64,000 bases of DNA from a virus. Positions within the stretch are counted from its first letter, which is position 1, and every line of letters starts with the position of its first letter. Below the pieces are notes generated by a model. It was not told the origin of the DNA. It was given only the letters and a program-made list of their open reading frames with translations, and made no database searches. The stretch covers positions 48,317 through 112,316 of IMG/VR virus record IMGVR_UViG_3300047564_005910. One strand, given 5' to 3'. Positions 36,333-46,275 of the stretch are shown piece by piece. The position numbers and the translations under genes were made by a program.

Positions 36333-37159
36333 TTACAGAGATTTCTAAACTGCGTAATATTCCAAAAAGAGTCGTATACTTGCTGACTTGTTAGATTAGC
36401 ATCAATAAAATCAACAAGTTTTACTGACCATTTTTCTGAAAGACCGGGACCCGGTTCATATCTTTTACCAAGAATGCCCGCAACAATTGGATTTGAAGTA
36501 TCAATAGTTTCAATATACTCACTCAAGTAATTATCAGAATATAGAGAAAATTCCCAAGGCAAAGATGCTCCGAGTAGATGATGTGGTTTGTCAACATCTA
36601 AAACGTCATTATCGTAAAGATCGTCAAGAAGCTTTACCCGGCCAATAGCATATTTAAACCATTTATTATCTTCATGGGACTTGACAAATCCCGGTACATT
36701 AATTTGTGACCAGTCACAGTTATCTAGGTAATAAGAATAATCAAACGAAATAGCAATTTTATCAACCTTTGGTGCTACAAAACGATAACAGTCAACAATA
36801 TCCTGATAGGTCTTACCCTGTACAACACCAATTTTACGTCCAGGTAGATCAGAATACTTTGTTAGGAAGTTATCCATTGACATACAAGTACCGGCTGTAT
36901 CCTCTAAAACATCAGGGATAACATACTCGAAGGGTTTAAGTTCTTTGACCCAATACGCAAACTGATCCGGATCAAAAGAGGTTCCTAGCTCAAAAATAGA
37001 GTTATCTAATAGAACTCTGCGACCGTAATCTACGGATCTGAAATAAAATTCTTTGTACGCCTGATTCTCAGGCAATAAATGCACCAAGCAATAATCATAG
37101 TCATTATAACCCCAAGAGTATGGAAGCAACGATACGGGTGTTTCGTGTGAGATTTTCAT
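36329..37159 (-). CDS. dpdA: DNA guanine transglycosylase, DpdA-type (TGT-like)
   Basis: 276 residues. It has the core of tRNA-guanine transglycosylases: LDNSIFELG (51-59, like the LDSGGF block with its catalytic Asp), PDVLED (82-87), VVQG (112-115) and a following KVDKIAIS strand. The zinc-binding C-terminal region of bacterial TGT is not seen, as expected for phage DpdA. DpdA exchanges guanine in DNA for a 7-deazaguanine. With QueF and a formyltransferase next door the incoming base is probably preQ1. The subfamily (DpdA2 or other) is not settled. It starts 15 bases after gp43 and so is expressed with the polymerase. Confidence 0.85.
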   Translation of the reverse strand: MKISHETPVSLLPYSWGYNDYDYCLVHLLPENQAYKEFYFRSVDYGRRVLLDNSIFELGTSFDPDQFAYWVKELKPFEYVIPDVLEDTAGTCMSMDNFLTKYSDLPGRKIGVVQGKTYQDIVDCYRFVAPKVDKIAISFDYSYYLDNCDWSQINVPGFVKSHEDNKWFKYAIGRVKLLDDLYDNDVLDVDKPHHLLGASLPWEFSLYSDNYLSEYIETIDTSNPIVAGILGKRYEPGPGLSEKWSVKLVDFIDANLTSQQVYDSFWNITQFRNLCK

Positions 37160-37174
37160 AGAAGAAATTATATA

Positions 37175-39724
37175 CTAATTACAAAGTAAATCAAATAAAT
37201 CTGTTTGTACTTCTTTACCAATAATAGGTAATCTCCAGCCAATAGCGTCATAAACTTGTTCAATAGGAGGAGCTACAATTTTATTAAACATTTTATCGTA
37301 ATCAATTTTAACATCTAAACTAAACTCTTTCGGGTATTGATTTACAAAACCAATAGCGTCAAGGCCGTATGGGTTTTTTGCGGCATAAAAGTATTTGATC
37401 TTTTGACCTGAATTGATACGTTCATACTTTGTTTCAAGGTTATATTTTTCTAATAAGAGGTTATATGCAATTGCTGCTTTAACATGGCATGGTGTTGCTA
37501 AATTGAATTTTGCTAAAGAGGCGCCACCAGACCATTTGTCGTATTCTTTAACAGCTTTTCGAAACGCTGCATCTTCTACTTTAAGTGTTTTAAACAGTTC
37601 ATAAGCTTCTCTGTATACCTCGTTTGTCTTCTTTACATCTTTAGTTAAGAACGCTGTATTAATAGTTTTTTTAATTAACTCTTTAACTTGTTTAGGTGTT
37701 GTTGAACGTGCTAACTCAACACCAACATATTTAAATTTACTCGTAGGTACACCTTCTTCGTCTAGAATGTGAAGTATGTATCGTTTCTTCTGTAAAAAAG
37801 AACCGACATCAGCTATGGCTTCTCGCTTAAATTCAAATCGCGGATCAGCAGAGTTTAACTCTTTACGAGCCCAAGAAAGAATTTCTGTATTTAAATGTCT
37901 GCCAAGAGCATCAACTATTTTATGAGACTCGGAAGTAATGGCGTCATCTTTTACAAGCGGTAGTTTAAGTTTATTAAGGATAGGTTGTATAGTTGTGTAT
38001 AGGGAGTCGGTGTCCCCAGATAAAATAAGAGATTCATCGACATTAAATTTTTCTTTAGCCCATGCGTCAATAATAGCCCCTCCTGCTTTAGCAACAGCTT
38101 GACCGGTTAACGTGATTGAAGACGCGTTATCAATATCCATAAACGCCGAATGTTTGTTTGCAAACGTTCCGTAAATAGAGTTAAGGAGAATCTTTAACGT
38201 GTACTGTAGAGTATCAAAGTATTGTATTTGGGAAATTGTTTTTGGATCTTTTTGTTTTGTTTTTTTAAGCTCGATCATTTTTTGACGAGCATAGACTCGC
38301 TCATCATAAATGCTATTAATCAGGTTAGGACAAACACCTTTGTATTTTTGAGAGTATAAAACACCTGCTTTAGACAAAGAGACATTTTCTTCGGTTAGAA
38401 ATTTTTTAAGTTTCTTGGTGTTTATTGTAAAAATATTACCATTAACAAGACGTATATCGAGATCTTCATCTCCGTCAACATTACCTGTAACTATTTTACC
38501 TAGTTTAGTTTCTGGTGAAATATTAAGAGTTATGATTGTGTTAGGGTACAGAGAGTTAACGTCAAAACTTACAATAGCTTCTTTAAGACCTCGTTCAGGC
38601 TCCCTTACATAACCACCTTCAAGAGACTCTCTAATAGTATCGTTTTTAAACGTTGGTATGACGTAGCCTTGTTTGTCAGCCTGTAAAGTCATAGCTCCAG
38701 TAACAATAGATACCTTACCGAGAGCTCTTTCGAAATTTGTACAACCTTTATAAGACAATAGACGAATAATTTTAAGGTAGTTAAGTTTTTCTTCTAATTT
38801 ACGAAGCAGATCAACGTCCTGGATGTTATAGTCAACAAAATTTTCCCAGTCAGTGTCAGCTAAAGAGGATAAGTTTGTAGCATTAATAGCAAGCTTACCT
38901 TCCCCTAATTCGTATTCAGCAATATAATTTAACGAAAATGATTCTCGGTCACCTTTTGAATAGGTTTTGTAAATCTCCATGTAGTCTAAACAACTAACAC
39001 CTGAAATATACCAACGACCTACATCTTTACCAAACTTAGCAAAATTTTCTCTATACTGCATTTCACCGATTGGTGATAATTGTTTTATAAAATCTTCTCC
39101 GAGCAGGTTTCTAGCACGGTTAATAATATAAGGAATATCGAACTGCTCAGTATTCCACCCTGTTAAAATATCTGGAGGATCTTTTTTCCAGAACTTAACA
39201 AAGTTATCAAAAAGTTCTTGTTCTGTTTTACATAATATGTATGTAACATTATCGAGTTTAGGTTTATAGTCGTGCTTTAACCCCCAGGTGGTTATCTGGT
39301 TTGTCAGGGTATCATATACCGTAATAAGTACTACAGGGTCCTTAGCTTTATGAGGTACAGGGAACTCATTAGGAGAGTACGTTTCAATATCGATAAAATA
39401 AACTTTTAGTGGAAACTTACTAAACTCTTCTTTATGAACGTCGTCTTTAAACGTTTCAACCAAGAATTGCTGATCGACAGGCAGATTGCCAAATAACCTT
39501 TTAGTACTTGTTTCGTTTACGTACTTGTTTCGTTCAAAACTATTTTTAAAAAAATGTCTTTTTAGTGGTGTTTTAAAGATCGAGACAGCGTCTTTTGATT
39601 TTTCACTCTCTGTATAAAGAAACGGTGTAAACGGAACCTCAGTATCAATTCTATCGCCGTCAGAAGTCCACGTTCTTAGATATACAGTTCCTTCTCGTGG
39701 CCTATAAGTTGCGTTCCTAAACAC
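37175..39724 (-). CDS. 43: DNA polymerase gp43 (family B)
   Basis: 849 residues (T4 gp43: 898), uninterrupted. Visible motifs are the exonuclease DIETYSP near residue 108, polymerase motif A DVNSLYPNTI near 388, motif B LLNSIYGTFAN near 511 and motif C SGDTDSLY near 570. It replicates the genome with clamp gp45 and loader gp44. It is at the head of a long minus-strand block that runs through dpdA, the formyltransferase, queF, uvsX, gp41, gp59, gp32, folE and gp45. Confidence 0.96.
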   Translation of the reverse strand: MFRNATYRPREGTVYLRTWTSDGDRIDTEVPFTPFLYTESEKSKDAVSIFKTPLKRHFFKNSFERNKYVNETSTKRLFGNLPVDQQFLVETFKDDVHKEEFSKFPLKVYFIDIETYSPNEFPVPHKAKDPVVLITVYDTLTNQITTWGLKHDYKPKLDNVTYILCKTEQELFDNFVKFWKKDPPDILTGWNTEQFDIPYIINRARNLLGEDFIKQLSPIGEMQYRENFAKFGKDVGRWYISGVSCLDYMEIYKTYSKGDRESFSLNYIAEYELGEGKLAINATNLSSLADTDWENFVDYNIQDVDLLRKLEEKLNYLKIIRLLSYKGCTNFERALGKVSIVTGAMTLQADKQGYVIPTFKNDTIRESLEGGYVREPERGLKEAIVSFDVNSLYPNTIITLNISPETKLGKIVTGNVDGDEDLDIRLVNGNIFTINTKKLKKFLTEENVSLSKAGVLYSQKYKGVCPNLINSIYDERVYARQKMIELKKTKQKDPKTISQIQYFDTLQYTLKILLNSIYGTFANKHSAFMDIDNASSITLTGQAVAKAGGAIIDAWAKEKFNVDESLILSGDTDSLYTTIQPILNKLKLPLVKDDAITSESHKIVDALGRHLNTEILSWARKELNSADPRFEFKREAIADVGSFLQKKRYILHILDEEGVPTSKFKYVGVELARSTTPKQVKELIKKTINTAFLTKDVKKTNEVYREAYELFKTLKVEDAAFRKAVKEYDKWSGGASLAKFNLATPCHVKAAIAYNLLLEKYNLETKYERINSGQKIKYFYAAKNPYGLDAIGFVNQYPKEFSLDVKIDYDKMFNKIVAPPIEQVYDAIGWRLPIIGKEVQTDLFDLLCN

Positions 39725-39754
39725 AAATTAAGTATAGCTTAAAACGAAAATATA

Positions 39755-40996
39755 TCAATTAACTTGTTTAATATATTTTCGTTCCGAAGAACCATAAGGC
39801 GTGAAATAAGCTTCATGGTGTTTCATAATGTTTTTTTCATCCTCTAGCCAGAAATCTTCTGCGTATTCTCGGGACCTCTTACAAAGGTCAGCATACGTAT
39901 GTTGATTTTTTGTTGCCGTCTTTATACAGTCAATAAATTCTGAACCGTTAGAGTATTTTAATATAGCGTCTTTATATGTGACCATATCGGGACATACACA
40001 CGGTATACCGAGAGCTGCAGCTTCAAGTAATTTAATATTACTCTTTGCTTTGTTGAAGTTATTATCTTGTAATGCTGCAAACGTCAATTGTGTTCCTGAT
40101 TCAGCCATAGCAAGAGGGTAATCCGGAAGTTCAACCCATGGATGGAATGTTATTTCACCTGAATCAATAAAAGGTTTAAGCGGTAACGGGTAGCAGCCAT
40201 AAAACTGCCACTTAAAATCTTTGCGTGCCTTTATTATGTGCTGTACTACTCCCGCAAAGTCATCGTTTTGATTAACTCTGTTTGTTACATCGACGTGAGT
40301 ACCGGACGCAAAAATTGTTACAACTGGTTTCTTTTTATTCTTTTCAAACTTTTTAACCAAGTCTCCTAGGTTGTAGTATCTGTCAAACCACCATTTTAAT
40401 AGATAGTTAGGTATGGTAGTAATATTTTTGTTACCGGTTTTTTCGATATAATAATCCCGCATGAAATCACAAGTTACTGTCATTTCATCCATCATGCTAA
40501 TAATCTCTAAAATACTATCTCTAATTTCGTTTTGTACGAAAGCATCTTTATTACGATTAAAATCAGGTATGTCTTCTCTAAAGACGATATCATCAACTTC
40601 ATAGATGAGTTTGAATTTCATTTCTTCAGATAATTTTTTAAGTTGCTTAACAAATTCTTTTTGCATCGGGGTAGCCTGACGCTGTATTTTAATAGCTTTT
40701 ACCCCCATATAAAAGCGAGGATCAAGAACCATGGTTGTTAATTCAGTTAAAACAGCCTTTTGGTACAGGTTTAACATTAAATTAGGGGACATACACCTGT
40801 ACCAGCTACAGCCTCCGTAATCAGCTAAATAATTTATAGCTCTAGGTAAATTCGCACCTGGTATCTCAGGTGGTGGCAAAGTAGGCATATTAGGTGGCTG
40901 TATTGCAAAATTCTGCGCCCCGGGTATACCTGGCGGTAAGCCAGCAGGAGCTCCGGGTATATTGTAAATGGCCGAATGGATTGGTGCAAAATTCAT
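39755..40996 (-). CDS. GT-B-type glycosyltransferase with a proline-rich N-terminus
   Basis: 413 residues. The first 50 are Pro/Gly/Ala-rich and disordered, with three IPGA repeats. The rest looks like a GT-B/GT4 enzyme: an early YGGCSWYRCMSP strand, a central KLIYEVDDIVF block, a VTIFASGTHVDV start of the second Rossmann domain, and the donor-site pattern NIKLLEAAALGIPCVC (about residues 335-350). It lies between gp43 and gp46 without partners. The acceptor (envelope glycan, virion protein or DNA base) is unknown. Confidence 0.75.
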   Translation of the reverse strand: MNFAPIHSAIYNIPGAPAGLPPGIPGAQNFAIQPPNMPTLPPPEIPGANLPRAINYLADYGGCSWYRCMSPNLMLNLYQKAVLTELTTMVLDPRFYMGVKAIKIQRQATPMQKEFVKQLKKLSEEMKFKLIYEVDDIVFREDIPDFNRNKDAFVQNEIRDSILEIISMMDEMTVTCDFMRDYYIEKTGNKNITTIPNYLLKWWFDRYYNLGDLVKKFEKNKKKPVVTIFASGTHVDVTNRVNQNDDFAGVVQHIIKARKDFKWQFYGCYPLPLKPFIDSGEITFHPWVELPDYPLAMAESGTQLTFAALQDNNFNKAKSNIKLLEAAALGIPCVCPDMVTYKDAILKYSNGSEFIDCIKTATKNQHTYADLCKRSREYAEDFWLEDEKNIMKHHEAYFTPYGSSERKYIKQVN

Positions 40997-41034
40997 ACTT
41001 TTATTTTAATATATAAGTTATTTTTTTGATTATA

Positions 41035-42837
41035 TCAACCGTTGTTTTCTAAGAATGTGAATCCGTTTTTCTTTACAAGGAATAAGAAGTTATTAACTCT
41101 AGTTGTAATAGCAGAACCTCTATGTGTTATTATATAACAGTTTTCGTGATACTTATCAAAACGTTCCTGTAGTATTTCTAAAACTAACTCTACTCCCTTA
41201 TCATCTAAAGATGAATCTAATAGCTCGTCATAAAATACGGTATTAAAATGTATATCGCCTTGCATGCGGCGTATATCCAAAAATGCAAATAAACACGCCA
41301 AATCAATCCGTTTTCTTTCGCCTCCAGAAAAGTTAAAGTATGATTTTTCAGTATTATTTTCGTCAGTTATTTTTTCTTCAAAGTATTCATTAAATTGACA
41401 AATACAGTTTGTATGTAAAGCTTGCAAATAATGTACTAATCTCGCATTAAGAACCTTTAATACTTTTTTAACGATATACGATTTAACACCCTCTTCAGAT
41501 ACAACAAACTTTACACACTCTAAAACAGATATTTCTTTATTAAGACGGTTAACGGTGTCTTGTAAAACAGTTATTTCTTTTTCTTGATCTTGTACAATTT
41601 TTTCTAATGATGTATTCGTTTCTTTTTTAATTTTTTCTTGTTCATTTTTAAAATTAGTTATTTGTTCAGTAATATATTCTATTTTGGACGTGTATAGCTT
41701 ATTGCTATTTTTAATTTCTTGTACTTTTTCTTTTTTGGTTTTTATTTCGTTAAATTCGTCTTTTGTTTTAGTTTGTTGTTCTTTTATATTGTTGATATCG
41801 TTTTGAAGGTTGTTTTCTTTATCTGTTAAATCGGTAAACTTTGCTGTTAGTTCATTCCGTCTATCTTCTTTGTGTTTTTTATGGTCAGTAGTGTACTCTC
41901 TTTGACACGTCGGGCACGCAGAACCTTGCTTTTCAAGTTCTTCAATTTGCTGTAGACAGATTTTTTTCTCGGTACGTATCCCGCTAATTTTTTCTAAGTG
42001 GTTATTATAAATTTCTTGTACATTGTGAATACTATTTTCAATCTTTTTAATTTTTTCTTGTATTAGAGTTTCTAAATCTTGAGGTATAATTTGTATTTGT
42101 TTTTTAAAAGTATCAATGTTGTTTGTATGTTCGACTATTTTATCTTGTATGTCGATAACTCGTTTGTTTTTATTTTCTTCAAAAAGGTCTAACTGCTCTT
42201 TGTTCTGTTTATAACTCTTTTCAACGCTTTCCTTTTTTGTATATGTGACCTCGTAATCTTTTTTAAGATCGTTTAGCTCGTCTCGAGCTCTTAATAACAT
42301 ATCCGAAAAAACCTCTAGATTTAAAACACTTTCAATAAATTTTCTTTTATCAACTTTACTTTGCGCCATGAAGGGCACAGTGTTATTGATTGTCATTACA
42401 ACTGAGTTTTGAAAAACTTTTGGTGTTGATCGAATTATCTTTTGTATAAATTCGTTCGTTTTAGGAAGGGTAGATCTAGTTACATCAATATCGTCCTTAA
42501 AGATAGTGCATTTTGTAGGTTGTAAAGATCTTGTTATATAGTATTTTGTCTTTGTATTACTATTTTGTATAAAAAACTCTAAAGTAACTACACAGTTCTT
42601 TTGATTAACAGAGTTAATAATTTGATCTTTTGTAAGCTCTCTTATTGTAGATCCGAAGAAGGCAAAATGTAATGCGTCGACTACTGTAGATTTACCAACC
42701 CCGTTTTTAGAGTCTTCTTTATCGTAGTTAATGCCTGTAATGCCATTTATACCAGCATTAAAAGTAATGGTTAATGGTGTTTCCCCAACTGATAAAAAGT
42801 TTTGTACAGTAAGTTTGTTTAATACAATTAATTGCAC
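41035..42837 (-). CDS. 46: Recombination endonuclease subunit gp46 (Rad50/SbcC-like)
   Basis: 600 residues (T4 gp46: 560). ABC-type ATPase halves with Walker A NGVGKST (45-51) and signature FSGGERKR in the C-terminal part, joined by a long Lys/Glu coiled coil with the zinc-hook CPTC near residue 300. The start codon appears to be GTG. With gp47 it resects DNA ends for recombination-dependent replication. In T4 the two genes are neighbours; here nine sugar-related genes lie between them. Confidence 0.92.
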   Translation of the reverse strand: MQLIVLNKLTVQNFLSVGETPLTITFNAGINGITGINYDKEDSKNGVGKSTVVDALHFAFFGSTIRELTKDQIINSVNQKNCVVTLEFFIQNSNTKTKYYITRSLQPTKCTIFKDDIDVTRSTLPKTNEFIQKIIRSTPKVFQNSVVMTINNTVPFMAQSKVDKRKFIESVLNLEVFSDMLLRARDELNDLKKDYEVTYTKKESVEKSYKQNKEQLDLFEENKNKRVIDIQDKIVEHTNNIDTFKKQIQIIPQDLETLIQEKIKKIENSIHNVQEIYNNHLEKISGIRTEKKICLQQIEELEKQGSACPTCQREYTTDHKKHKEDRRNELTAKFTDLTDKENNLQNDINNIKEQQTKTKDEFNEIKTKKEKVQEIKNSNKLYTSKIEYITEQITNFKNEQEKIKKETNTSLEKIVQDQEKEITVLQDTVNRLNKEISVLECVKFVVSEEGVKSYIVKKVLKVLNARLVHYLQALHTNCICQFNEYFEEKITDENNTEKSYFNFSGGERKRIDLACLFAFLDIRRMQGDIHFNTVFYDELLDSSLDDKGVELVLEILQERFDKYHENCYIITHRGSAITTRVNNFLFLVKKNGFTFLENNG

Positions 42838-42878
42838 AGACTTATTTTAAAATAAAAAACAAAATTATCAAGAAAGTT

Positions 42879-43910
42879 TTAATTAAAGAGCTTTTTTGTC
42901 CAAGTTTTTGGAGTGTTCTCTGTTTGTATTTCTATTGGAAGATGATAGTTAAAGCAACGTACTGGTTGGGTTTTTATCCATTCTACTGTTTCTTTAATAG
43001 TATCATCGCAGCTGTAAAGTGTTTTGTAATTTAGGATCCCGCTCGCTTTCTGAGTGTCAACCCATGCGTATTTTACTTCTCTCGGTCTATCAGGCATGTG
43101 TTGTATTTTTGGCTCCATATTACAAGCAGCACCTACTTTATGAGCGAGGTCTAAAATAGTAATTTCAGTGCCATCGCTAGGGCCGATATTAAAAACTTCT
43201 TTGCTATTAATAGTATCACGTTTTTCGTATAGAGATACGAACGCGTCAATGCAGTCACTTACGTGAGAAAAACTTCTCTTTTGTAAGCCGTCCCCATAAA
43301 CATAAACAGTTTTATTATTTAAAATAAGGTTAGTAAATATGCTCATAACATTTCTAAAAGGATCCGAATAGCATTGATTCGGGCCAGCGACGTTATGAGG
43401 AACCATATGATATACCTTTATTCCATAAATATCGCTCATTAAGTTTAGGTGTTGTTCAGCATGAAGTTTTGCTAGACCGTACGGGTCAATAGGCTGTGGT
43501 GTTGAATCTTCTACGAATGGTGTAGGTAGATTACCGTATCTAGCCATACTGCTTGTATTTATAAACATTGGTGCACCGCTTGCTATAGCAGCACTACATA
43601 TGTTAACTGTGCCTGCGTAAATATTTTCACATATTGTTTTAGGGCTAAAAACACTTAACCCTTCATGAGCAAGTGCAGCACAATGTATAACTAGATCAGC
43701 TTTTATTTCTTTAAAATGTTCAGCTATCGCTTGAGTATTTAAAATATCGGCCTGTATAAAAGTAAAATTAGTTACGTTAGGTAAATTCGAATAATAACCA
43801 CCTATTAAATTGTCAATCCCGTAAACTTTCCAACCTAAAGATAAAAATTTATATGCCAAATGACTACCTATAAGACCGGCTACTCCTGTTATTATTACTT
43901 TCTTTTGCAT
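42879..43910 (-). CDS. NAD-dependent nucleotide-sugar epimerase/dehydratase
   Basis: 343 residues of the extended short-chain dehydrogenase family: TGVAGLIGSH (8-17, TGxxGxxG), NTSSMARYG with the active-site Ser, and YGLAK (the YxxxK pair, near residue 143). Enzymes with this layout epimerise or dehydrate UDP/GDP-sugars. It is the gene nearest gp46 in the sugar island; on the transcript it comes after the glycosyltransferases. It presumably makes the donor sugar they use. The exact sugar is not deducible. Confidence 0.85.
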   Translation of the reverse strand: MQKKVIITGVAGLIGSHLAYKFLSLGWKVYGIDNLIGGYYSNLPNVTNFTFIQADILNTQAIAEHFKEIKADLVIHCAALAHEGLSVFSPKTICENIYAGTVNICSAAIASGAPMFINTSSMARYGNLPTPFVEDSTPQPIDPYGLAKLHAEQHLNLMSDIYGIKVYHMVPHNVAGPNQCYSDPFRNVMSIFTNLILNNKTVYVYGDGLQKRSFSHVSDCIDAFVSLYEKRDTINSKEVFNIGPSDGTEITILDLAHKVGAACNMEPKIQHMPDRPREVKYAWVDTQKASGILNYKTLYSCDDTIKETVEWIKTQPVRCFNYHLPIEIQTENTPKTWTKKLFN

Positions 43911-43916
43911 TTTTTT

Positions 43917-44651
43917 TTATTTATACCCTTTAATAATAGTTCTACCGTGTAAGAGACTTGAACTTGCTTCCCCGCAATTAGGCTTACCTGCTGCTACATT
44001 TAAAATAGAATTGTCCCACTTTTTCCACGATTCTTTAATCTCGGGCTTATCCCCCCAAATAAAAAGGTCCCAGTGAGGATAACTCTCTTCAGGTATATTG
44101 CGGATTACCCATTTCGGGTGATGTCCGTCCCATTTTTTAAGCCAATGTGGCGTTGAAAGTATAGCACCAGGTTTATTAAGAGGTGATTTCCAGTCTTGAT
44201 CGTAATCTGCTTCGTGACTTTCGTATATAGCCAAGTCAGCCTCTCTTAAGCGCCACACCCACTCTCTATCTTCCCAACCACCATGTACGTATCTTTCATC
44301 CCACCAACCAATATTACGAATTAGTTCTTTAGAAAAAGCAGAAAAACCAATGCCGTACAAACACGTCCAAGCAAAGCCAGACTCTAAATGTTTTATCATT
44401 TTTTTAATCTCATTGGGTTTAGGGTGAGCACGATCATTAATAAAAAAGATCCATTCTGTCGGGGATGTTGCTACAGAGTGATTTAACATTAACGAATATG
44501 ACTCATACATAAACGGATACCGGTCGATACGGTTATTCCAATGTACTTTATATTCTTGTTCTAGTGGTTTAAGCGCTTCAATTTGTTTATTAACAACGTC
44601 CCTGCTACAGCCACAGTGTAGACAAATTGTAAATTCTGTTATTTTAAACAT
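43917..44651 (-). CDS. Glycosyltransferase (GT-A type)
   Basis: 244 residues. An N-terminal strand leading to the FFINDRAHP block (about residues 70-78, in the place of the DxD motif), and a late WWDERYVHGGWEDREWVWR segment (about 118-136) like the catalytic GWEDxE of GT2-type enzymes. It ends 6 bases before the epimerase. Member of the sugar island; acceptor and donor unknown. Confidence 0.7.
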   Translation of the reverse strand: MFKITEFTICLHCGCSRDVVNKQIEALKPLEQEYKVHWNNRIDRYPFMYESYSLMLNHSVATSPTEWIFFINDRAHPKPNEIKKMIKHLESGFAWTCLYGIGFSAFSKELIRNIGWWDERYVHGGWEDREWVWRLREADLAIYESHEADYDQDWKSPLNKPGAILSTPHWLKKWDGHHPKWVIRNIPEESYPHWDLFIWGDKPEIKESWKKWDNSILNVAAGKPNCGEASSSLLHGRTIIKGYK

Positions 44652-44652
44652 A

Positions 44653-45465
44653 TTAAATCGCTGGGTAACGTTTTGTATATTCGTCGACTAACCACGGCTG
44701 ACCACCAGCGAAGTGTCTATATATTACATTATCAGGATTTGCACGCGAAATGTCGTATAGTGCTGGCTTACCAGTTGTCTTATCCCCGGTTTCTTCGTAA
44801 AGATGTGTAACGTTCCATTCCGTAGGAAGTACCTCAACATGTTCAAGTAGTTCATCTAAAGAAAAGATAGTGTGTTCTGTTACTTGAGAATGTAACCCGT
44901 TGTTTGGCAGTTCATAAAATGATTGCCAACTATGTGGTTTAATACCGGCGTTAATATAATAAGCTTGTTGATCTCCGTGGTAAAATGTACATTCTTGATT
45001 ATAATGTTCGTTCCAGAGTTTAAAATCTTTACATTTGTAAAATCTTTCTTTTGAGATTAAGAGATCAACAAGGTTACGAGACCATTCATCAATTTTAAGA
45101 ATAAAAAAGCCAAAGCAGTGGGTATTACCTGAATCAATTGCGTAAGTAAAGCTTTTTGTCGGTGTGTGAATTTTATCCATTTGACAAATAAACGTGTCAG
45201 CGTCAAACTGATAAACCATATCCCCGTCTTGAAGTTTACCTGATGTAAGTAATTTTTTAAAGATATGCCATCTGTTAAAATGAAAATTGTCACCAGGCCC
45301 TAATTCCGGAAAATAAATTTGAGGAGTAAAATCATTCTTAGTAATTTCGACATATTTTAGCCCGTGAATTTCGCAATATCTCTTATTACGTGGGGAAATA
45401 TATTGTTGGAACAATTTTTCTTTCTCGCCGCTATATATAGCTAATGTAACAAAATACTTTTTCAT
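44653..45465 (-). CDS. Putative glycosyltransferase (nucleotide-sugar type)
   Basis: 270 residues. A strand MKKYFVTLAIYSG, then a central DMVYQFDADTFICQMD with a DAD motif (about residues 86-90) fitting GT-A metal binding, and FYHGDQQAYY near 166. Similar in layout to GMA12/MNN10-type galactosyl/mannosyl transferases. It ends one base before the next gene. Substrates are unknown. Confidence 0.6.
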   Translation of the reverse strand: MKKYFVTLAIYSGEKEKLFQQYISPRNKRYCEIHGLKYVEITKNDFTPQIYFPELGPGDNFHFNRWHIFKKLLTSGKLQDGDMVYQFDADTFICQMDKIHTPTKSFTYAIDSGNTHCFGFFILKIDEWSRNLVDLLISKERFYKCKDFKLWNEHYNQECTFYHGDQQAYYINAGIKPHSWQSFYELPNNGLHSQVTEHTIFSLDELLEHVEVLPTEWNVTHLYEETGDKTTGKPALYDISRANPDNVIYRHFAGGQPWLVDEYTKRYPAI

Positions 45466-45483
45466 TAAGATAGTTTATTGTGT

Positions 45484-46275
45484 TTATAGACTTTTTGCAA
45501 GATCTAGTATTGTATCTTTATAGTAATTAAAATCGCATACTGTAGTATCTTTTTGAATTGTTTTTTCGTATTTTGATTCTAATAATTCCTGGGTTATGTC
45601 AGACCATTTATCTATAAACAGTATCGGGCTATTCTTAAACGTATGTAACGGCACACTTTTTAAGCAAATAGGAATTGTACCTACATACATAGACTCCCAT
45701 ATACGGTGACAATCGACGCTATTACCTGGTGGTGAAATTACATATTTGTATGTACTAAGTTTTCTCAAGTAGGTCTCAAAATCTAGTTTCTCTTTTTCAA
45801 AATCAATAAAAGGTATTTCTTTTAATTTTTGTAATGCTAAAAATCTAGCATTATGATTTGTGTTTATATCAAAATTACAGTAACAAAAATTTTTCTTATC
45901 ATTTTTTTCTTTAATAATTTTTATAACAGTGTCTTTATTACCGTGAGGCCAGACTTCATTAGCCATTCCTATTGGTATAGGGAATAATTTTTTATGTATG
46001 GTATGACAGTTCATGCCAAACCACATAACAAGATTTTCGTTATTAAGAATAGAAAGATATTGATTAGTTACAGGGGCGTCGGCATCGTGTGTTATTAGAA
46101 TAAACTTGTAATTAATTTGTGGTAACACCCTCGCCATAAAGACAGGTATGTTATCTGAGTGTAAAAAGAAGATTTTATTTTCTGGTTTTAGTTCGAGTTT
46201 AATCCTGTTTCGTGCAATATAGTTGTTTGCTAAGTCTAAAAAACGGTCAGGGGTTATAATAAAACTGTTTGTCAT
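45484..46275 (-). CDS. Exostosin-like putative glycosyltransferase
   Basis: 263 residues. The C-terminal half has the exostosin/GT47-type pattern YVISPPGNSVDCHRIWESMY followed by GTIPICL (about residues 175-202), where the sugar nucleotide binds. The first half has no clear motif. Its start overlaps the stop of the preceding gene by 4 bases, so it is translated as part of the island operon. Confidence 0.6.
   Translation of the reverse strand: MTNSFIITPDRFLDLANNYIARNRIKLELKPENKIFFLHSDNIPVFMARVLPQINYKFILITHDADAPVTNQYLSILNNENLVMWFGMNCHTIHKKLFPIPIGMANEVWPHGNKDTVIKIIKEKNDKKNFCYCNFDINTNHNARFLALQKLKEIPFIDFEKEKLDFETYLRKLSTYKYVISPPGNSVDCHRIWESMYVGTIPICLKSVPLHTFKNSPILFIDKWSDITQELLESKYEKTIQKDTTVCDFNYYKDTILDLAKSL

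Noticed and set aside
34296-37159. Archaeosine/queuosine tRNA pathway rather than DNA modification
   Set aside because: The transglycosylase is shorter than TGT and lacks the visible zinc site, and a formyltransferase is attached; DNA use is preferred, though tRNA use is not excluded.
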